From NCBI GenBank assembly GCA_034433795.1, contig DAOUAE010000020.1, positions 1 through 64,000 on the forward strand: 64,000 nucleotides of DNA, given 5' to 3'. Below, one piece after another: positions 1 to 8,947 of the stretch (position 1 is its first letter; the number at the start of each line of letters is the position of its first letter). This stretch comes from DAOUAE01 sp034433795. Lineage in GTDB: Bacteria > Chloroflexota > UBA6077 > FW602-bin22 > DAOUAE01. The notes below the pieces were generated by a model that made no database searches, was not told where the DNA came from, and saw nothing but the letters and a program-made list of their open reading frames with translations. The position numbers and the translations under genes are program-made.

Positions 1-2
1 TG

Positions 3-956
3 GGCTTCGGCTATGTCAAAGCCTACCTCTCCTGGGCCCAGAGCGAGCCGCAGCCTGGCCGCTATCAGTGGCTGACCAGCCCCACCCAGAACGACGCCAA
101 AAACCTCGCCGACGCCGCCGAACGGGCAGGGCTCCGGCTCCTCATCCGGGTCGACACCCCGCCGGCCTGGGCGGCGCCGGGGAGCGGCAACCGTCCCCCC
201 ACCAACCCCGATGACTTCGGCCGCTTCATGGGGGCGCTGGCGGCCTACCTCCGCGGCCGGGTCCTGGGCTATGAACTCTGGAACGAGCCCAACCTCAGCG
301 TCGAGTGGGGCGGGCAACCCCCCAGTCCCGAAGGCTACGCCGCGCTCCTCCGGGCCGCCTACCCCCGGATCAAGGCGGCCGATCCCCAGGCGCTGGTGGT
401 CACCGCCGGCCTGGCCTCGACCGGGGGCGACGGCGGCCTGACCGCCATGGACGACGTCGAGTTCCTCCGCCGGCTGTACCAGGCCGGGGCGCAGCCCTTC
501 TTCGACGTCCTGGGCTCGCATCCCTACGGCTTCGCCGATCCCCCCGACCGCCGCAACCCGAACCAGGTGACCGATTTCCAGCGGGCCGCCGACCAGCGGG
601 CGGTGATGGTGGCCTTCGGCGACACCCAGAAACCCATCTGGGCCACCGAGTTCGGCTGGCTGCTCTCCCCGGCCATCGAAGGCCACCCGGAGTATGTCAA
701 CGACCCTCTCTGGAGCGGCCGGCAGTGGCAGATCGTGACGCCGGAGCAACAGGCCCAGTACCTGGTGGCCGCCTACCAGTACGCCTACCAGAACTGGCCC
801 TGGATGGGGCTGCTTTTCGTCTTCAACCTCGACTACAGCACGGTGCCGTGGTATCCGCCGCCGGAGCCGATGCGCTTCTACAGCCTGCTCAACGCCGACC
901 GCACCCCGCGCCCGGCCTACCTCGCCCTCCGGCAGATGCCCAAACCCCTCCGGTGA
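3..956 (+). CDS. Glycoside hydrolase, clan GH-A-like (5' end outside window)
   Basis: The frame is open from the first bases of the window and ends in TGA at 954-956, so the N-terminus is missing. The visible 317 residues form the C-terminal two thirds of a TIM-barrel glycosidase. A W-N-E-P-N motif carries the expected acid/base glutamate, and A-T-E-F-G-W about 110 residues later carries the expected nucleophile. This is the clan GH-A pattern (GH5/GH39/GH53-type). The substrate cannot be told. A second partial hydrolase with a similar ending lies at the other edge of the window. No signal peptide can be judged because the start is absent. Confidence 0.8.
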   Translation, partial: GFGYVKAYLSWAQSEPQPGRYQWLTSPTQNDAKNLADAAERAGLRLLIRVDTPPAWAAPGSGNRPPTNPDDFGRFMGALAAYLRGRVLGYELWNEPNLSVEWGGQPPSPEGYAALLRAAYPRIKAADPQALVVTAGLASTGGDGGLTAMDDVEFLRRLYQAGAQPFFDVLGSHPYGFADPPDRRNPNQVTDFQRAADQRAVMVAFGDTQKPIWATEFGWLLSPAIEGHPEYVNDPLWSGRQWQIVTPEQQAQYLVAAYQYAYQNWPWMGLLFVFNLDYSTVPWYPPPEPMRFYSLLNADRTPRPAYLALRQMPKPLR

Positions 957-1074
957 CCCTCCCGCTGATCCGCCCGTGGAACAGTCCACCGGACTGTTCC
1001 ACCCCCTGACCGAGCGCCGGGGTCCGGGGCCCCGGCGCATCCGGCCCTCCACACAGCCGGGCTCCGGCAAGAAA

Positions 1075-1109
1075 AACAAAAACACCCATCGCCCAGAGGC
1101 GATGGGTGT
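1075..1109 (-). terminator. Intrinsic terminator of miaB
   Basis: A 12 bp perfect stem (1082-1093 with 1098-1109) has a 4-base loop. On the minus strand it is followed by a run of T interrupted by one G. It starts 16 bp beyond the miaB stop codon. Confidence 0.85.
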
Positions 1110-1125
1110 CAGGAGCAGCGCCAGG

Positions 1126-2559
1126 TCAGGCGATCTGGGCCACCGGACGCAGCGGGACCGGCGGCGGCTCGACGAACTCGACCTCGCGAACGACCGTTCC
1201 CTGGAGCGACCAGGGCGAGGCCTTCTCGATGCGGACCAGGGCCAGTTTACCCAGCCAGGGGCGCTCGTCCTCGAAGAAGACCAGCTTGTTGGTCCGGGTG
1301 CGCCCCTCCCACTTGCCCTTGCGCTGGCCCTCGACCAGAACCTCGACCTCCTGGCCGAGCAACTGACTGTTGATCTCGCGGGCGATGCGCTCCTGCAGCT
1401 CCTCGACCCGGTGGAGCCGCTCTTTCTTGACCGCTGGCGGCACGTCGTCCGGCCAGTGGTAGGCCGCGGTCCCCGGCCGGGGCGAGTACATGGCCACGTG
1501 GACCACATCGAAGCGGATCTCTTCGAGCAGCTTCAGCGTGTTCTCGAATTCGGCCTCGGTCTCGCCGCAGAAGCCGACAATGATATCGGTGGCCAGGCTG
1601 ACTCCGGGGATGCGGGCGCGGATCTTCTCAACCAGCCGCCGGTAGTGCTCGACCCGGTAGCCGCGCTTCATCCGACGGAGCACATTGTCGTCGCCGCTCT
1701 GGACCGGGATATTGATGTGCTCACAGACCTTGGGCAGTTCGGCCACCGCGTCGATGATGCGGTCGGTCATATCGGCCGGGTGCGAGGTCAGGAAGCGGAT
1801 GCGCCAGAGCCCCTCGATGTTGTGCAGCGCCGCCATCAGGTCGGCCAGGTCGGGGCGACCGGGCAGATCTCGGCCGTAGCGGTCGACGATCTGGCCGAGC
1901 AGCGTCACCTCACGGGCTCCATCGCGCACCAGTCCGCGCACCTCTTCGACGATCTCGGGGATCGGCCGCGACCACTCCCGCCCCCGGCGCAGGGGGACGA
2001 TGCAGTAGGTGCAGGCCCGGTTGCAGCCGTGGATGACCGAGACCCAGCGGGTCGGACGATTGGGCTTGCCCACCGCCGAGGGCTCGTCCACACAGCCCTC
2101 GCCCACCGCCGGGACGAAGTCCGGGCGCACCAGGCGGGGGTCGAGATGGAGCGGCACCCCCACCCGGCCGTCCGGCGTCAGCACCGGCGCAGCCACCGGC
2201 GCCCGCCCCACTGCCTGCTCAACTGTCGTCAGCAGCTGTCCGAACTGGACCGGCCGGAAGAAGAGGTCGACGAAGGGTGCGCGCTTCTGGAGATCGCTGT
2301 GGTCCGGCCCGACCATGCAGCCGCCGACCGCCAGCAGCACCTCCGGCCGGGCTTTTTTGAGGTGCTTGAGTTCGCCGAGCTTGCTGTAGGTTTTCTCCTC
2401 GGCCGACTGGCGGACCGCGCAGGTGTTGAGGACGATGACATCGGCCTCCTCGAGACGCGCGGCCGGCCGCAGCCCGCGCGCCTCCAGCTCGCGGGCCAGT
2501 TTCTCCGAATCGGCCTCGTTCATCTGGCAGCCGACCGTCCAGATATAGTAGGTCTTCAC
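1126..2559 (-). CDS. miaB: tRNA-2-methylthio-N6-dimethylallyladenosine synthase (MiaB)
   Basis: Radical-SAM methylthiotransferase that adds a methylthio group to C2 of i6A37 in tRNAs. The 477-residue product has the three N-terminal cluster cysteines (about residues 11, 47 and 81), the radical-SAM C-x3-C-x2-C (C179, C183, C186, in C-N-R-A-C-T-Y-C) and a C-terminal TRAM domain. The GTG at 2559 is chosen because GGAG lies 7 bases upstream; a TTG 33 bases further out has no ribosome site. A roughly 45-residue stretch between the UPF0004 and radical-SAM domains is proline rich and longer than usual. It is a single-gene unit with its own promoter and terminator, divergent from the nucleoside phosphorylase gene. 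Confidence 0.93.
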   Translation of the reverse strand: MKTYYIWTVGCQMNEADSEKLARELEARGLRPAARLEEADVIVLNTCAVRQSAEEKTYSKLGELKHLKKARPEVLLAVGGCMVGPDHSDLQKRAPFVDLFFRPVQFGQLLTTVEQAVGRAPVAAPVLTPDGRVGVPLHLDPRLVRPDFVPAVGEGCVDEPSAVGKPNRPTRWVSVIHGCNRACTYCIVPLRRGREWSRPIPEIVEEVRGLVRDGAREVTLLGQIVDRYGRDLPGRPDLADLMAALHNIEGLWRIRFLTSHPADMTDRIIDAVAELPKVCEHINIPVQSGDDNVLRRMKRGYRVEHYRRLVEKIRARIPGVSLATDIIVGFCGETEAEFENTLKLLEEIRFDVVHVAMYSPRPGTAAYHWPDDVPPAVKKERLHRVEELQERIAREINSQLLGQEVEVLVEGQRKGKWEGRTRTNKLVFFEDERPWLGKLALVRIEKASPWSLQGTVVREVEFVEPPPVPLRPVAQIA

Positions 2560-2594
2560 GGCGGCGCTCCGGGCCTGACAGAGTAGCCGCAAGC

Positions 2595-2624
2595 ATTATA
2601 GCGAGCCGGCCGGCCCCGACGCAA
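2595..2624 (-). promoter_or_regulatory. miaB promoter
   Basis: TTGCGT (2624-2619), an 18 base spacer, and the consensus -10 TATAAT (2600-2595), read on the minus strand about 36 bases before the GTG start. Confidence 0.7.
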
Positions 2625-2664
2625 GCCGCGCCCTCTCTGTCGACTACCCAGATGGTCCGCCCTG

Positions 2665-2673
2665 TGCTACAAT
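2665..2673 (+). promoter_or_regulatory. Extended -10 promoter of the nucleoside phosphorylase gene
   Basis: TGCTACAAT, an extended -10 element, lies 30 bases upstream of the ATG. No convincing -35 is seen, as expected when TGn is present. Confidence 0.55.
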
Positions 2674-2703
2674 CGGCCAGCACATCGCGGAAGGACGCGG
2701 CCG

Positions 2704-4008
2704 ATGTCCATCGTGACGCTCATCGCCCGCAAACGCCGGGGCGAGACTCTGACCCCCACCGAGATCGAAGCTTTCGTCCAGGGCTTCACCCGGGGCGAAA
2801 TACCTGACTACCAGGCTGCAGCCTGGCTGATGGCTGTCTGCTGCCAGGGGATGACGTCCGAGGAGACGACCGCCCTCACCCTGGCTATGGCCCGCAGCGG
2901 CCGCCAGATCGACCTGGGGGACCTGGCCGACCGGGCGGTGGACAAGCACTCCTCCGGCGGCATCGGCGATAAGACCACGCTGGTCGTCGCCCCTCTGGTG
3001 GCGGCGGCGGGTCTGCCGGTGGCCAAGATGTCCGGTCGGGGCCTGGGCTTCACCGGCGGCACGATCGATAAACTGGAGTCTATCCCCGGCTTCCGCACCG
3101 CCCTCAGCCCCGAAGAGTTCGTGGCCCAGGTCCGGCGTCTGGGGCTGGCCGTGGCCCGCCAGACTCCCGATCTGGTCCCGGCCGATGCCAAACTCTACGC
3201 CCTGCGCGATGTCACCGCCACTGTGGATTGCCCGCCGCTCATCGCCAGTTCGATTATGTCAAAAAAGATCGCCGGCGGGGCCCGGCACATCGTGCTGGAT
3301 GTGAAGGTGGGCAGCGGGGCCTTTCTCAAAACCCTGCCAGCGGCCCGCGACCTGGCCGGGCTGATGGTGACCATCGGCCGGCAGGCCGGCCGGCGGGTGG
3401 CCGCCGTCCTCTCGGCCATGGACCAGCCGCTGGGCGGGGCGGTGGGCAACGCGCTGGAGGTGGCCGAGGCGGTGGCCACCCTGCGGGGAGCAGGCCCGGC
3501 CGACCTGCGCCAGCTGGCGCTGACTCTGGGCCGCGAACTTCTCCTGCTCGCCGGCGCCGCCCCTGACCCGGCCACGGCCGAAGAGCGGCTGGCCGCCTGC
3601 CTCGACTCCGGGGCGGCCTACGAGAAGTTCTGCGCCTGGGTGGCCGCCCAGGGTGGCGACGTCCGGGCCGTCCAGGAGCCCGAGCGGCTGCCACGGGCGC
3701 CCCACCGCCAGGCCATCCGGGCCCCCACCGCGGGCTGGGTCACAGCCATGGACGGCGAGGCCATCGGCTGGGCGGCGGTGGCCCTGGGGGCCGGGCGTAC
3801 GGTCAAAGACGCCCCCATCGACCCCGCGGTGGGCTTCGTCTTTCGGGCCAAGATCGGCGACCGCGTCGCGGTCGGGGAGACGCTGGCCGAGGTCCACGCC
3901 CGGACGCCGGATCAGGCCGAACAGGCGGCCAGGCAGGTCATTCAGGCGATCACCATTGTCCCCGAGCCGGTCTCCCCCCCACCGCTCGTTCACACTGTTC
4001 TGCGCTGA
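2704..4008 (+). CDS. pdp: Pyrimidine-nucleoside phosphorylase / thymidine phosphorylase
   Basis: Cytoplasmic salvage enzyme that splits thymidine, uridine or deoxyuridine with phosphate to base and (deoxy)ribose 1-phosphate. The 434 residues match the usual length of bacterial PyNP/DeoA. The N-terminal helical domain is followed by the family signature K-H-S-S-G-G-I-G-D-K around residues 81-90, then the central alpha/beta phosphate-binding domain. The C-terminal third is the PYNP_C domain. Thymidine-specific and broad pyrimidine activity cannot be separated by eye. A 53-residue membrane protein gene starts 6 bases after the stop and is probably cotranscribed. Confidence 0.92.
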   Translation: MSIVTLIARKRRGETLTPTEIEAFVQGFTRGEIPDYQAAAWLMAVCCQGMTSEETTALTLAMARSGRQIDLGDLADRAVDKHSSGGIGDKTTLVVAPLVAAAGLPVAKMSGRGLGFTGGTIDKLESIPGFRTALSPEEFVAQVRRLGLAVARQTPDLVPADAKLYALRDVTATVDCPPLIASSIMSKKIAGGARHIVLDVKVGSGAFLKTLPAARDLAGLMVTIGRQAGRRVAAVLSAMDQPLGGAVGNALEVAEAVATLRGAGPADLRQLALTLGRELLLLAGAAPDPATAEERLAACLDSGAAYEKFCAWVAAQGGDVRAVQEPERLPRAPHRQAIRAPTAGWVTAMDGEAIGWAAVALGAGRTVKDAPIDPAVGFVFRAKIGDRVAVGETLAEVHARTPDQAEQAARQVIQAITIVPEPVSPPPLVHTVLR

Positions 4009-4014
4009 GCGACG

Positions 4015-4176
4015 ATGCAGAATCTCACGGTTGCGGACGGCTTCAAGTTCGGCTGCGGCTTCCTGCTGGCGCTGGCGGCCTTCACTTTCGTGCTTTTCAT
4101 CCTGGCCAGTCTGGTTTACCTGGTGCTCACCCTCTTGAACGTCCAGGTGCCGCTGGGGGTCCGGCCGGGGGGATAA
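4015..4176 (+). CDS. Small single-pass membrane protein (53 residues), unknown function
   Basis: ATG at 4015 follows the phosphorylase stop by six bases and the frame closes at TAA 4174-4176. The product is short: a polar N-terminus with an aromatic-glycine motif (D-G-F-K-F-G-C-G-F), one hydrophobic segment at about residues 14-41, and a short glycine/arginine tail. Translation by coupling to the upstream gene is likely because no clear ribosome site precedes it. I do not recognise a function. Similar one-helix proteins with a D-G-F-x-F-G start are familiar to me in many bacteria, but that memory is not a homology result. Confidence 0.55.
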   Translation: MQNLTVADGFKFGCGFLLALAAFTFVLFILASLVYLVLTLLNVQVPLGVRPGG

Positions 4177-4225
4177 ACACGGGGAACGGGGGCGCACCGG
4201 GCGAGCCGGTGCGCCAGACTGAGAC

Positions 4226-4816
4226 TTAAATTTTCTCTTTTTCGACCTCGTGGGCCAGGAGGATGGCCTCGGCGATGGCCCGCATCGGCTTGCGGGTGTT
4301 CATCGAGAGCTTCTGAATCTTGCGGAAGGCTTCGGCCTCCTTCAGGCCCTGGGTGTCCATCAAAATGCCCTTGGCCCGCTCGATCAGCTTGCGGGTCTCC
4401 AGGGCCTCGCGCAGATTGGCCGCCTCCTGCTCCATCGCCCGGAACTCCCGGAAGCGCGCCAGGGCGATCTCGATGGCCGGGACCAGTTCGCTCTCACGGA
4501 AGGGTTTGACGATGTAGCCGACCACCCCCGCCTCCTTGGCGCTTTCGACCAGCTCCTGCTGACTGAAGGCGGTCAGCAACAACACCGGGGCGATGCGCTC
4601 CTCGGTCAGGATCTTGGCGGCGGCGATGCCGTCGAGGTCCGGCATCTTGATGTCCATAATCACCAGGTCAGGCTTCAGTTCGCGGGCCAGATTGACCGCG
4701 CTGACCCCATCCCCCGCCTCGCCCACCACCAGGTAGCCGAGGGAGGTCAACATCTCTTTTAGGTCCATCCGGATGATCGACTCATCATCGGCGATGATCA
4801 CCCGTGTCTGGGCCAC
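4226..4816 (-). CDS. ANTAR-domain response regulator (PdtaR/NasT-like)
   Basis: A 196-residue regulator. An N-terminal CheY-like receiver has D10/D11, phospho-acceptor D55 in I-M-D-I-K-M-P and K104. An ANTAR domain (about 130-191) includes the E-R-A-K-G-I-L-M helix typical of RNA-binding antiterminators. The GTG at 4816 is chosen because GGAGGG lies 7 bases upstream. The kinase gene 95 bases upstream on the same strand is its evident partner. By family, phosphorylation lets the ANTAR domain dimerise and bind paired hexaloop hairpins in target leaders to prevent termination. The targets are not known; no obvious paired hexaloop leader was found here. Confidence 0.88.
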   Translation of the reverse strand: MAQTRVIIADDESIIRMDLKEMLTSLGYLVVGEAGDGVSAVNLARELKPDLVIMDIKMPDLDGIAAAKILTEERIAPVLLLTAFSQQELVESAKEAGVVGYIVKPFRESELVPAIEIALARFREFRAMEQEAANLREALETRKLIERAKGILMDTQGLKEAEAFRKIQKLSMNTRKPMRAIAEAILLAHEVEKEKI

Positions 4817-4911
4817 CTTCGGTCCCTCCTTTTTGAAAGCCTGACCACTCGCGCGCACGGTGTTGTGTCGCCTCCCCTCTGTCCGCACCGGCGAGACCTC
4901 CCGGGACCCGG

Positions 4912-6501
4912 TCACTCACGGAGCCAGGCCAGCGTCCGGGCCGTTCGGTAGGTCTTGGGGAAGGTGACCGTGGCCCGGGTGCCCCGCCCATCCTGGCTCT
5001 CCAGGTCGAACGTCCCTTTGAGATCTTCGCGCACCAGCGTCCGCACGATCTGGAGTCCCAGGCTGCTCTCCTGGGCCCGGCTGGCCCCCGGCGTCAACCC
5101 CTGGCCGTCGTCGCAGATGCGCAGGACGATCTGGTCGCCCTCATCGCGCAGGGTGACGGTGATCGTCCCCTCAGCCTGGGCCGGGTAGCCATGCTTGACG
5201 GCGTTCTGCAAGAGTTCGTTGATGATCAGCGCACACGAGGTCGCGTGCTGAGCCGGCAGCCAGATGTCGACACCGTCCAGGTGGAAGTGCAGATGTTTCT
5301 CCGGGTCCACGATGCTCTGGCTGACCTCGTTGATGATGCGCTGGGCCAGCTCTTTCAGGTTGACAATGCTCTCCTCATCGTAGGCCAGAAACTCGTGGAC
5401 CACGGCGATGCTGAGGATGCGGTTGATGGTCTGGCGCAGAATCTCCGCCACCTCGGGCGACCCCGAGCGCCGGGCCTGCAGCCGCAGGAGCGCGGCGATG
5501 GTCTGCAGGTTGTTCTTCACCCGATGGTGGATCTCCTGGATCATCGCCGATTTGATGCGCAGCTCCTGCTCCCGCTGCCGCTCGCCGGTGATGTCGTGGA
5601 TCACGATGATCGCCCCGTCGATCTCGACCGAGGGCCGCAGCAGACGCCGGTACCACGGCCGGGTGTCCTGGGCCACCAGCGGGATGGCCTTCTTGACCCA
5701 GGTCAGCGGCCCCTCCTGGACCGTCTGCTCGACGCAGGCGCCGGTCTCCAGCGCCTTGAAAAAGACCGACTCGTCGGTCCGCAGGCTGGCGACGTTGCGG
5801 CCGAGCAGGCTGTGGGTGTAGCCCAGTTTCCGGTAGAGATTCTCGGCGATAGAACTGATGTACAAAATCTGCCCCCGGCTGTCGACCACGAACGGCCCGT
5901 CGTGTTCGCCCAGCCGGCTGATATTCTGCGCCCCCTCGACCTGACCACGCAGGACCATCTGGCGCAACTGGGCCAGAGCCCGCCGGTAGACGATGTGCTT
6001 CTTTTTCTGGCGCTCGCTCTCCAGGAGCCCCATCTCGACGACCAGGGCGCCGATGACCCGCCCCTCGTTGCGGATCGGATAGACATCCTGGATGGTGGGC
6101 GCTCCGTGCACCAGCACCCGGTTCAGGCGCTGGGCCGGCGGCCCCCCGGCCAGCACCCGGATGACCGCCGGCTCCTCGCTGCGGGTGACCCAGCGCCCCA
6201 GCATCGGCTCGGTGTAGATCGAGGGCACGGTGTGCGGGTTGGCCTCAAAGAGGACCACCGCGCTCTCGCCCCCCGGCGAGGAGACGTACACCAGCACATC
6301 GGCCCGCGTGAGATCGGCCAGGAGCGGCAGCGTCTGGGCGATGTGGGCCAGAAAGTTCCGGTCGTTGTCGGTCAGGTGCTGGACGAACTGCCGCCGGTCG
6401 CCGAAGACATCCTCTTTCCAGGGCTTGGGCGCCAGCTCTACCAACCGGAGTTCCGACCAGGCGGTCTCCCGTCCACTCGCAGATCGCATCGGCGCGATCA
6501 T
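4912..6501 (-). CDS. Cytosolic sensor histidine kinase, HisKA_2 type (PdtaS-like)
   Basis: 529 residues with no membrane segment. Residues about 15-160 resemble the GAF-like H_kinase_N domain. About 195-305 is a PAS-like domain. The HisKA_2 dimerisation box E-I-H-H-R-V-K-N-N has its acceptor at H326, and a HATPase domain follows with the N-box N-E-L-L-Q-N-A-V-K-H-G at 428-438. This layout and the adjacent ANTAR regulator match the mycobacterial PdtaS/PdtaR pair. ATG 6501 and ATG 6489 are both possible starts; GAGGGG abuts the first and lies 12 bases before the second. Frame openness far upstream is only a shadow of the SDR gene. The signal sensed is unknown. Confidence 0.87.
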   Translation of the reverse strand: MIAPMRSASGRETAWSELRLVELAPKPWKEDVFGDRRQFVQHLTDNDRNFLAHIAQTLPLLADLTRADVLVYVSSPGGESAVVLFEANPHTVPSIYTEPMLGRWVTRSEEPAVIRVLAGGPPAQRLNRVLVHGAPTIQDVYPIRNEGRVIGALVVEMGLLESERQKKKHIVYRRALAQLRQMVLRGQVEGAQNISRLGEHDGPFVVDSRGQILYISSIAENLYRKLGYTHSLLGRNVASLRTDESVFFKALETGACVEQTVQEGPLTWVKKAIPLVAQDTRPWYRRLLRPSVEIDGAIIVIHDITGERQREQELRIKSAMIQEIHHRVKNNLQTIAALLRLQARRSGSPEVAEILRQTINRILSIAVVHEFLAYDEESIVNLKELAQRIINEVSQSIVDPEKHLHFHLDGVDIWLPAQHATSCALIINELLQNAVKHGYPAQAEGTITVTLRDEGDQIVLRICDDGQGLTPGASRAQESSLGLQIVRTLVREDLKGTFDLESQDGRGTRATVTFPKTYRTARTLAWLRE

Positions 6502-6543
6502 CCCCTCAGCGCAGGGTCGCGTTGCGCTCGGTTGCTCGCGCTC

Positions 6544-6572
6544 ATTATAGCAAAAGCCCGTGGCCCGAGCAA
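6544..6572 (-). promoter_or_regulatory. Promoter of the kinase-regulator operon
   Basis: TTGCTC, 17 bases, then TATAAT within an extended TGCTATAAT, on the minus strand about 43 bases before the kinase start. Confidence 0.75.
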
Positions 6573-6584
6573 TGGACGCACCGG

Positions 6585-7346
6585 TCACCAGCCCCCGTTG
6601 GGCAGCCAGCCGCCGTCGACCACCAGCGTATGCCCGGTGATGAAGCGGGCCGCCGGTGAGGCCAGAAAGACCACCGCGCTGGCGATCTCCTCGGGGCTGG
6701 CCAGACGCCGCAGCGGCACCCGGGCCAGCAGCCGCTCCAGGGGGATCTTCCCCTCCGCCTGGGCCCGCCGGAAGAGCTCGGTGTCGGTGTAGCCCGGCGC
6801 CACCGCGTTGACCCGAAGGCCGTACTCGGCCCACTCGATGGCCAGGGCCTCGGTCAGCGAGATAACCGCCGCCTTGGTCACGCAGTAGGCCACCCGGCCC
6901 GGCGCCGGCCGTCGGCCGTAGATCGAGGCGATGTTGATGATCACCCCGCTGCGCTGGGCGATCATCGGACGGGCCGCCGCCTGCGACCAGAAAAAGACCG
7001 CGTTCAGGTTCACCTCGATGGTCCGCCGCCAGTCGGCCTCGCTGATCGTCTCGGCCGGGGCGACCGCGCTCACCCCGGCGTTGTTGACCAGGATGTCCAG
7101 CCGCCCGAAGCGGCTGACCACGCCGTCCAGAAAGGCCCGGCTCTGGCCGAGATCGGTGACGCTGCCCACCCCGGTCACCGCCTGACGGCGAAGCCCCCGG
7201 ATCTCCTGGGCCACCGCGCTCAGCGCCGCCTCGTCCAGATCGAAGAGCGCCACGTGGGCGCCCGCCCGGGCCAGGGCCAGGGCGACGGCCCGCCCGATTC
7301 CCCGTCCGGCACCGGTGACCACGGCCACCCGCTCCTGCAGGTCCAT
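6585..7346 (-). CDS. Short-chain dehydrogenase/reductase (SDR), FabG-like
   Basis: A 253-residue classical SDR. The NAD(P) motif T-G-A-G-R-G-I-G lies near residue 13. N-N-A-G is near residue 87. The catalytic Ser is in N-I-A-S and the Y-x3-K pair is in Y-C-V-T-K. The C-terminus has the usual F-I-T-G-x-x-L-x-V-D-G-G. D35-D37 after beta-2 (L-F-D-L-D) suggests a preference for NAD(H). The ATG at 7346 is preceded by GGGAGG. It has its own promoter, divergent from the leuC promoter. Glucose-dehydrogenase-type, 3-oxoacyl-ACP reductase or other alcohol substrates cannot be distinguished. Confidence 0.85.
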   Translation of the reverse strand: MDLQERVAVVTGAGRGIGRAVALALARAGAHVALFDLDEAALSAVAQEIRGLRRQAVTGVGSVTDLGQSRAFLDGVVSRFGRLDILVNNAGVSAVAPAETISEADWRRTIEVNLNAVFFWSQAAARPMIAQRSGVIINIASIYGRRPAPGRVAYCVTKAAVISLTEALAIEWAEYGLRVNAVAPGYTDTELFRRAQAEGKIPLERLLARVPLRRLASPEEIASAVVFLASPAARFITGHTLVVDGGWLPNGGW

Positions 7347-7382
7347 ATCCTCCCACCCCGCGAGACTGCTCGGAGAGCCCTC

Positions 7383-7411
7383 ATTGTAGCAGCGCGGGGT
7401 GGACCGAACAA
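7383..7411 (-). promoter_or_regulatory. SDR gene promoter
   Basis: TTGTTC, 17 bases, TACAAT preceded by TGC, on the minus strand 36 bases before the ATG. It is back to back with the leuC promoter. Confidence 0.7.
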
Positions 7412-7429
7412 GTCGCCCCCGTGAGCCGC

Positions 7430-7457
7430 TTGCAGGGGCGGCTGAGGGTGTGATAAT
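7430..7457 (+). promoter_or_regulatory. leuC operon promoter
   Basis: TTGCAG, 16 bases, GATAAT, with TG just before the -10. The expected leader is only about 45 bases, too short for a T-box or a leucine attenuator, and I see neither. Confidence 0.6.
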
Positions 7458-7510
7458 CTTCAGCCACCAGAACGTTGCCAGCACGGCAGCACCGTGGGGA
7501 AAGAGGCGAG

Positions 7511-8938
7511 ATGACCGCGCGGACGATGTTCGAAAAGATCTGGGAGAGCCACGTCGTCTACGAAGAGCCCGGCCAGCCGGCGATCCTCTACATCGATCTC
7601 CATCTTATTCACGAGGTCACCTCGCCGCAGGCCTTCGAAGGCCTGCGCCTGGCCGGCCGAAAGGTGCGCCGGCCCGACCTGACCATCGCCACCATGGACC
7701 ACAACGTCCCCACCTGGGATCGCCGCCTGCCCATCACCGACGAGGTCGCCCGTCTCCAGATGGAGACGCTGGCCCGCAACTGCCGGGAGTTCGGCATTCT
7801 CCTCTTCGACCTCTACAGCCCCTATCAGGGGATCGTCCACGTCATCGGCCCGGAACTGGGCCTGACCCAGCCGGGAATGACCATCGTCTGCGGCGACAGC
7901 CACACCTCGACCCACGGCGCGTTCGGGGCCCTGGCCTTCGGCATCGGCACCTCTGAGGTCGAGCACGTCCTGGCCACCCAGTGCCTGCTCCAGTCGCGCC
8001 CCAAGACGATGGAGATCCGGGTCCGGGGATCGCTCCCCCTGGGGGTGACCGCCAAGGACCTGATCCTGGGCATCATCGCCCGCATCGGGACCGACGGCGC
8101 CACCGGCCACGTCATTGAGTACACCGGCGAGGCCATCCGCTCGCTCTCGATGGAGGGGCGCATGACCGTCTGCAACATGTCCATCGAGGCCGGGGCCCGG
8201 GCCGGGATGATCGCCCCGGACGAGAAGACCATCGCCTACCTTCAGGGCCGGCGCTACGCCCCCAAGGGCCGGGAGTGGGAGAAGGCGGTCGAGCACTGGC
8301 TGACGTTGCCCACCGACCCCGGCGCCCGCTTCGACCGGGTGGTCGAGTTCGATGCCGCCGAGTTCGTCCCCTACGTCACCTGGGGCACCAACCCCAGCCA
8401 GGTGGCTCCGGTGACCGGCGTCGTCCCCGATCCCAGCAGTTTCCGCGACCCCGACGAGCGCAAGGCCGCCGAGCGGGCGCTGGAGTACATGGGGCTGACG
8501 CCGGGGACCCCCATCCAGGAGATCCCGATCGACCGGGTGTTCATCGGCTCATGCACCAACGCCCGGCTGGAGGACCTGCGGGCGGCCGCCCGCATCGTCC
8601 GGGGACGCAAGGTCCACCCGCGGGTCCGGGCAATGGTGGTGCCGGGCTCCCAGCAGGTCAAAGCGGCCGCCGAGGCCGAAGGGCTCGATGTGATCTTCAA
8701 AGAGGCCGGGTTCGAGTGGCGCGAAGCCGGCTGCTCGATGTGTCTGGGGATGAACCCCGACATCCTGCGGCCCGGCGAGCGCTGCGCCTCGACCTCGAAC
8801 CGCAACTTCGAGGGCCGTCAGGGCAAGGGCGGCCGCACCCACCTGGTCAGCCCGGTGATGGCCGCCGCCGCCGCCATCGCCGGCCACTTCGTGGATGTCC
8901 GCGAGTGGGTCACCGACCCCGAGATTCTGGCCGTCTAG
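7511..8938 (+). CDS. leuC: 3-isopropylmalate dehydratase large subunit
   Basis: Aconitase-family enzyme that converts 2-isopropylmalate to 3-isopropylmalate in leucine synthesis, acting as a LeuC-LeuD heterodimer. The 475 residues contain D-H-N-V-P-T near the N-terminus, the [10 protein letters not shown] signature and the three [4Fe-4S] ligands C348, C408 and C411. The C-terminal [10 protein letters not shown] motif is of the LeuC type. Start ATG 7511 is preceded by a GAGG site; an upstream in-frame ATG at 7475 has none. leuD follows after 9 bases. No leuA or leuB is present in this window. Confidence 0.95.
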   Translation: MTARTMFEKIWESHVVYEEPGQPAILYIDLHLIHEVTSPQAFEGLRLAGRKVRRPDLTIATMDHNVPTWDRRLPITDEVARLQMETLARNCREFGILLFDLYSPYQGIVHVIGPELGLTQPGMTIVCGDSHTSTHGAFGALAFGIGTSEVEHVLATQCLLQSRPKTMEIRVRGSLPLGVTAKDLILGIIARIGTDGATGHVIEYTGEAIRSLSMEGRMTVCNMSIEAGARAGMIAPDEKTIAYLQGRRYAPKGREWEKAVEHWLTLPTDPGARFDRVVEFDAAEFVPYVTWGTNPSQVAPVTGVVPDPSSFRDPDERKAAERALEYMGLTPGTPIQEIPIDRVFIGSCTNARLEDLRAAARIVRGRKVHPRVRAMVVPGSQQVKAAAEAEGLDVIFKEAGFEWREAGCSMCLGMNPDILRPGERCASTSNRNFEGRQGKGGRTHLVSPVMAAAAAIAGHFVDVREWVTDPEILAV

Positions 8939-8947
8939 GAGAGCGCC

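Noticed and set aside
976..2586. Long open frame on the plus strand opposite miaB
   Set aside because: It mirrors the codon positions of miaB on the other strand, has no ribosome site or domain, and crosses the miaB terminator. A GC-content shadow.
4912..7356. 814-codon fusion of an SDR-like region and the histidine kinase
   Set aside because: The N-terminal part is the SDR gene read out of frame. A promoter and a start codon for the kinase lie at 6544-6572 and 6501.
7441..7510. T-box or leucine attenuator before leuC
   Set aside because: The leader is about 45 bases, without a hairpin-U-run or a run of leucine codons.
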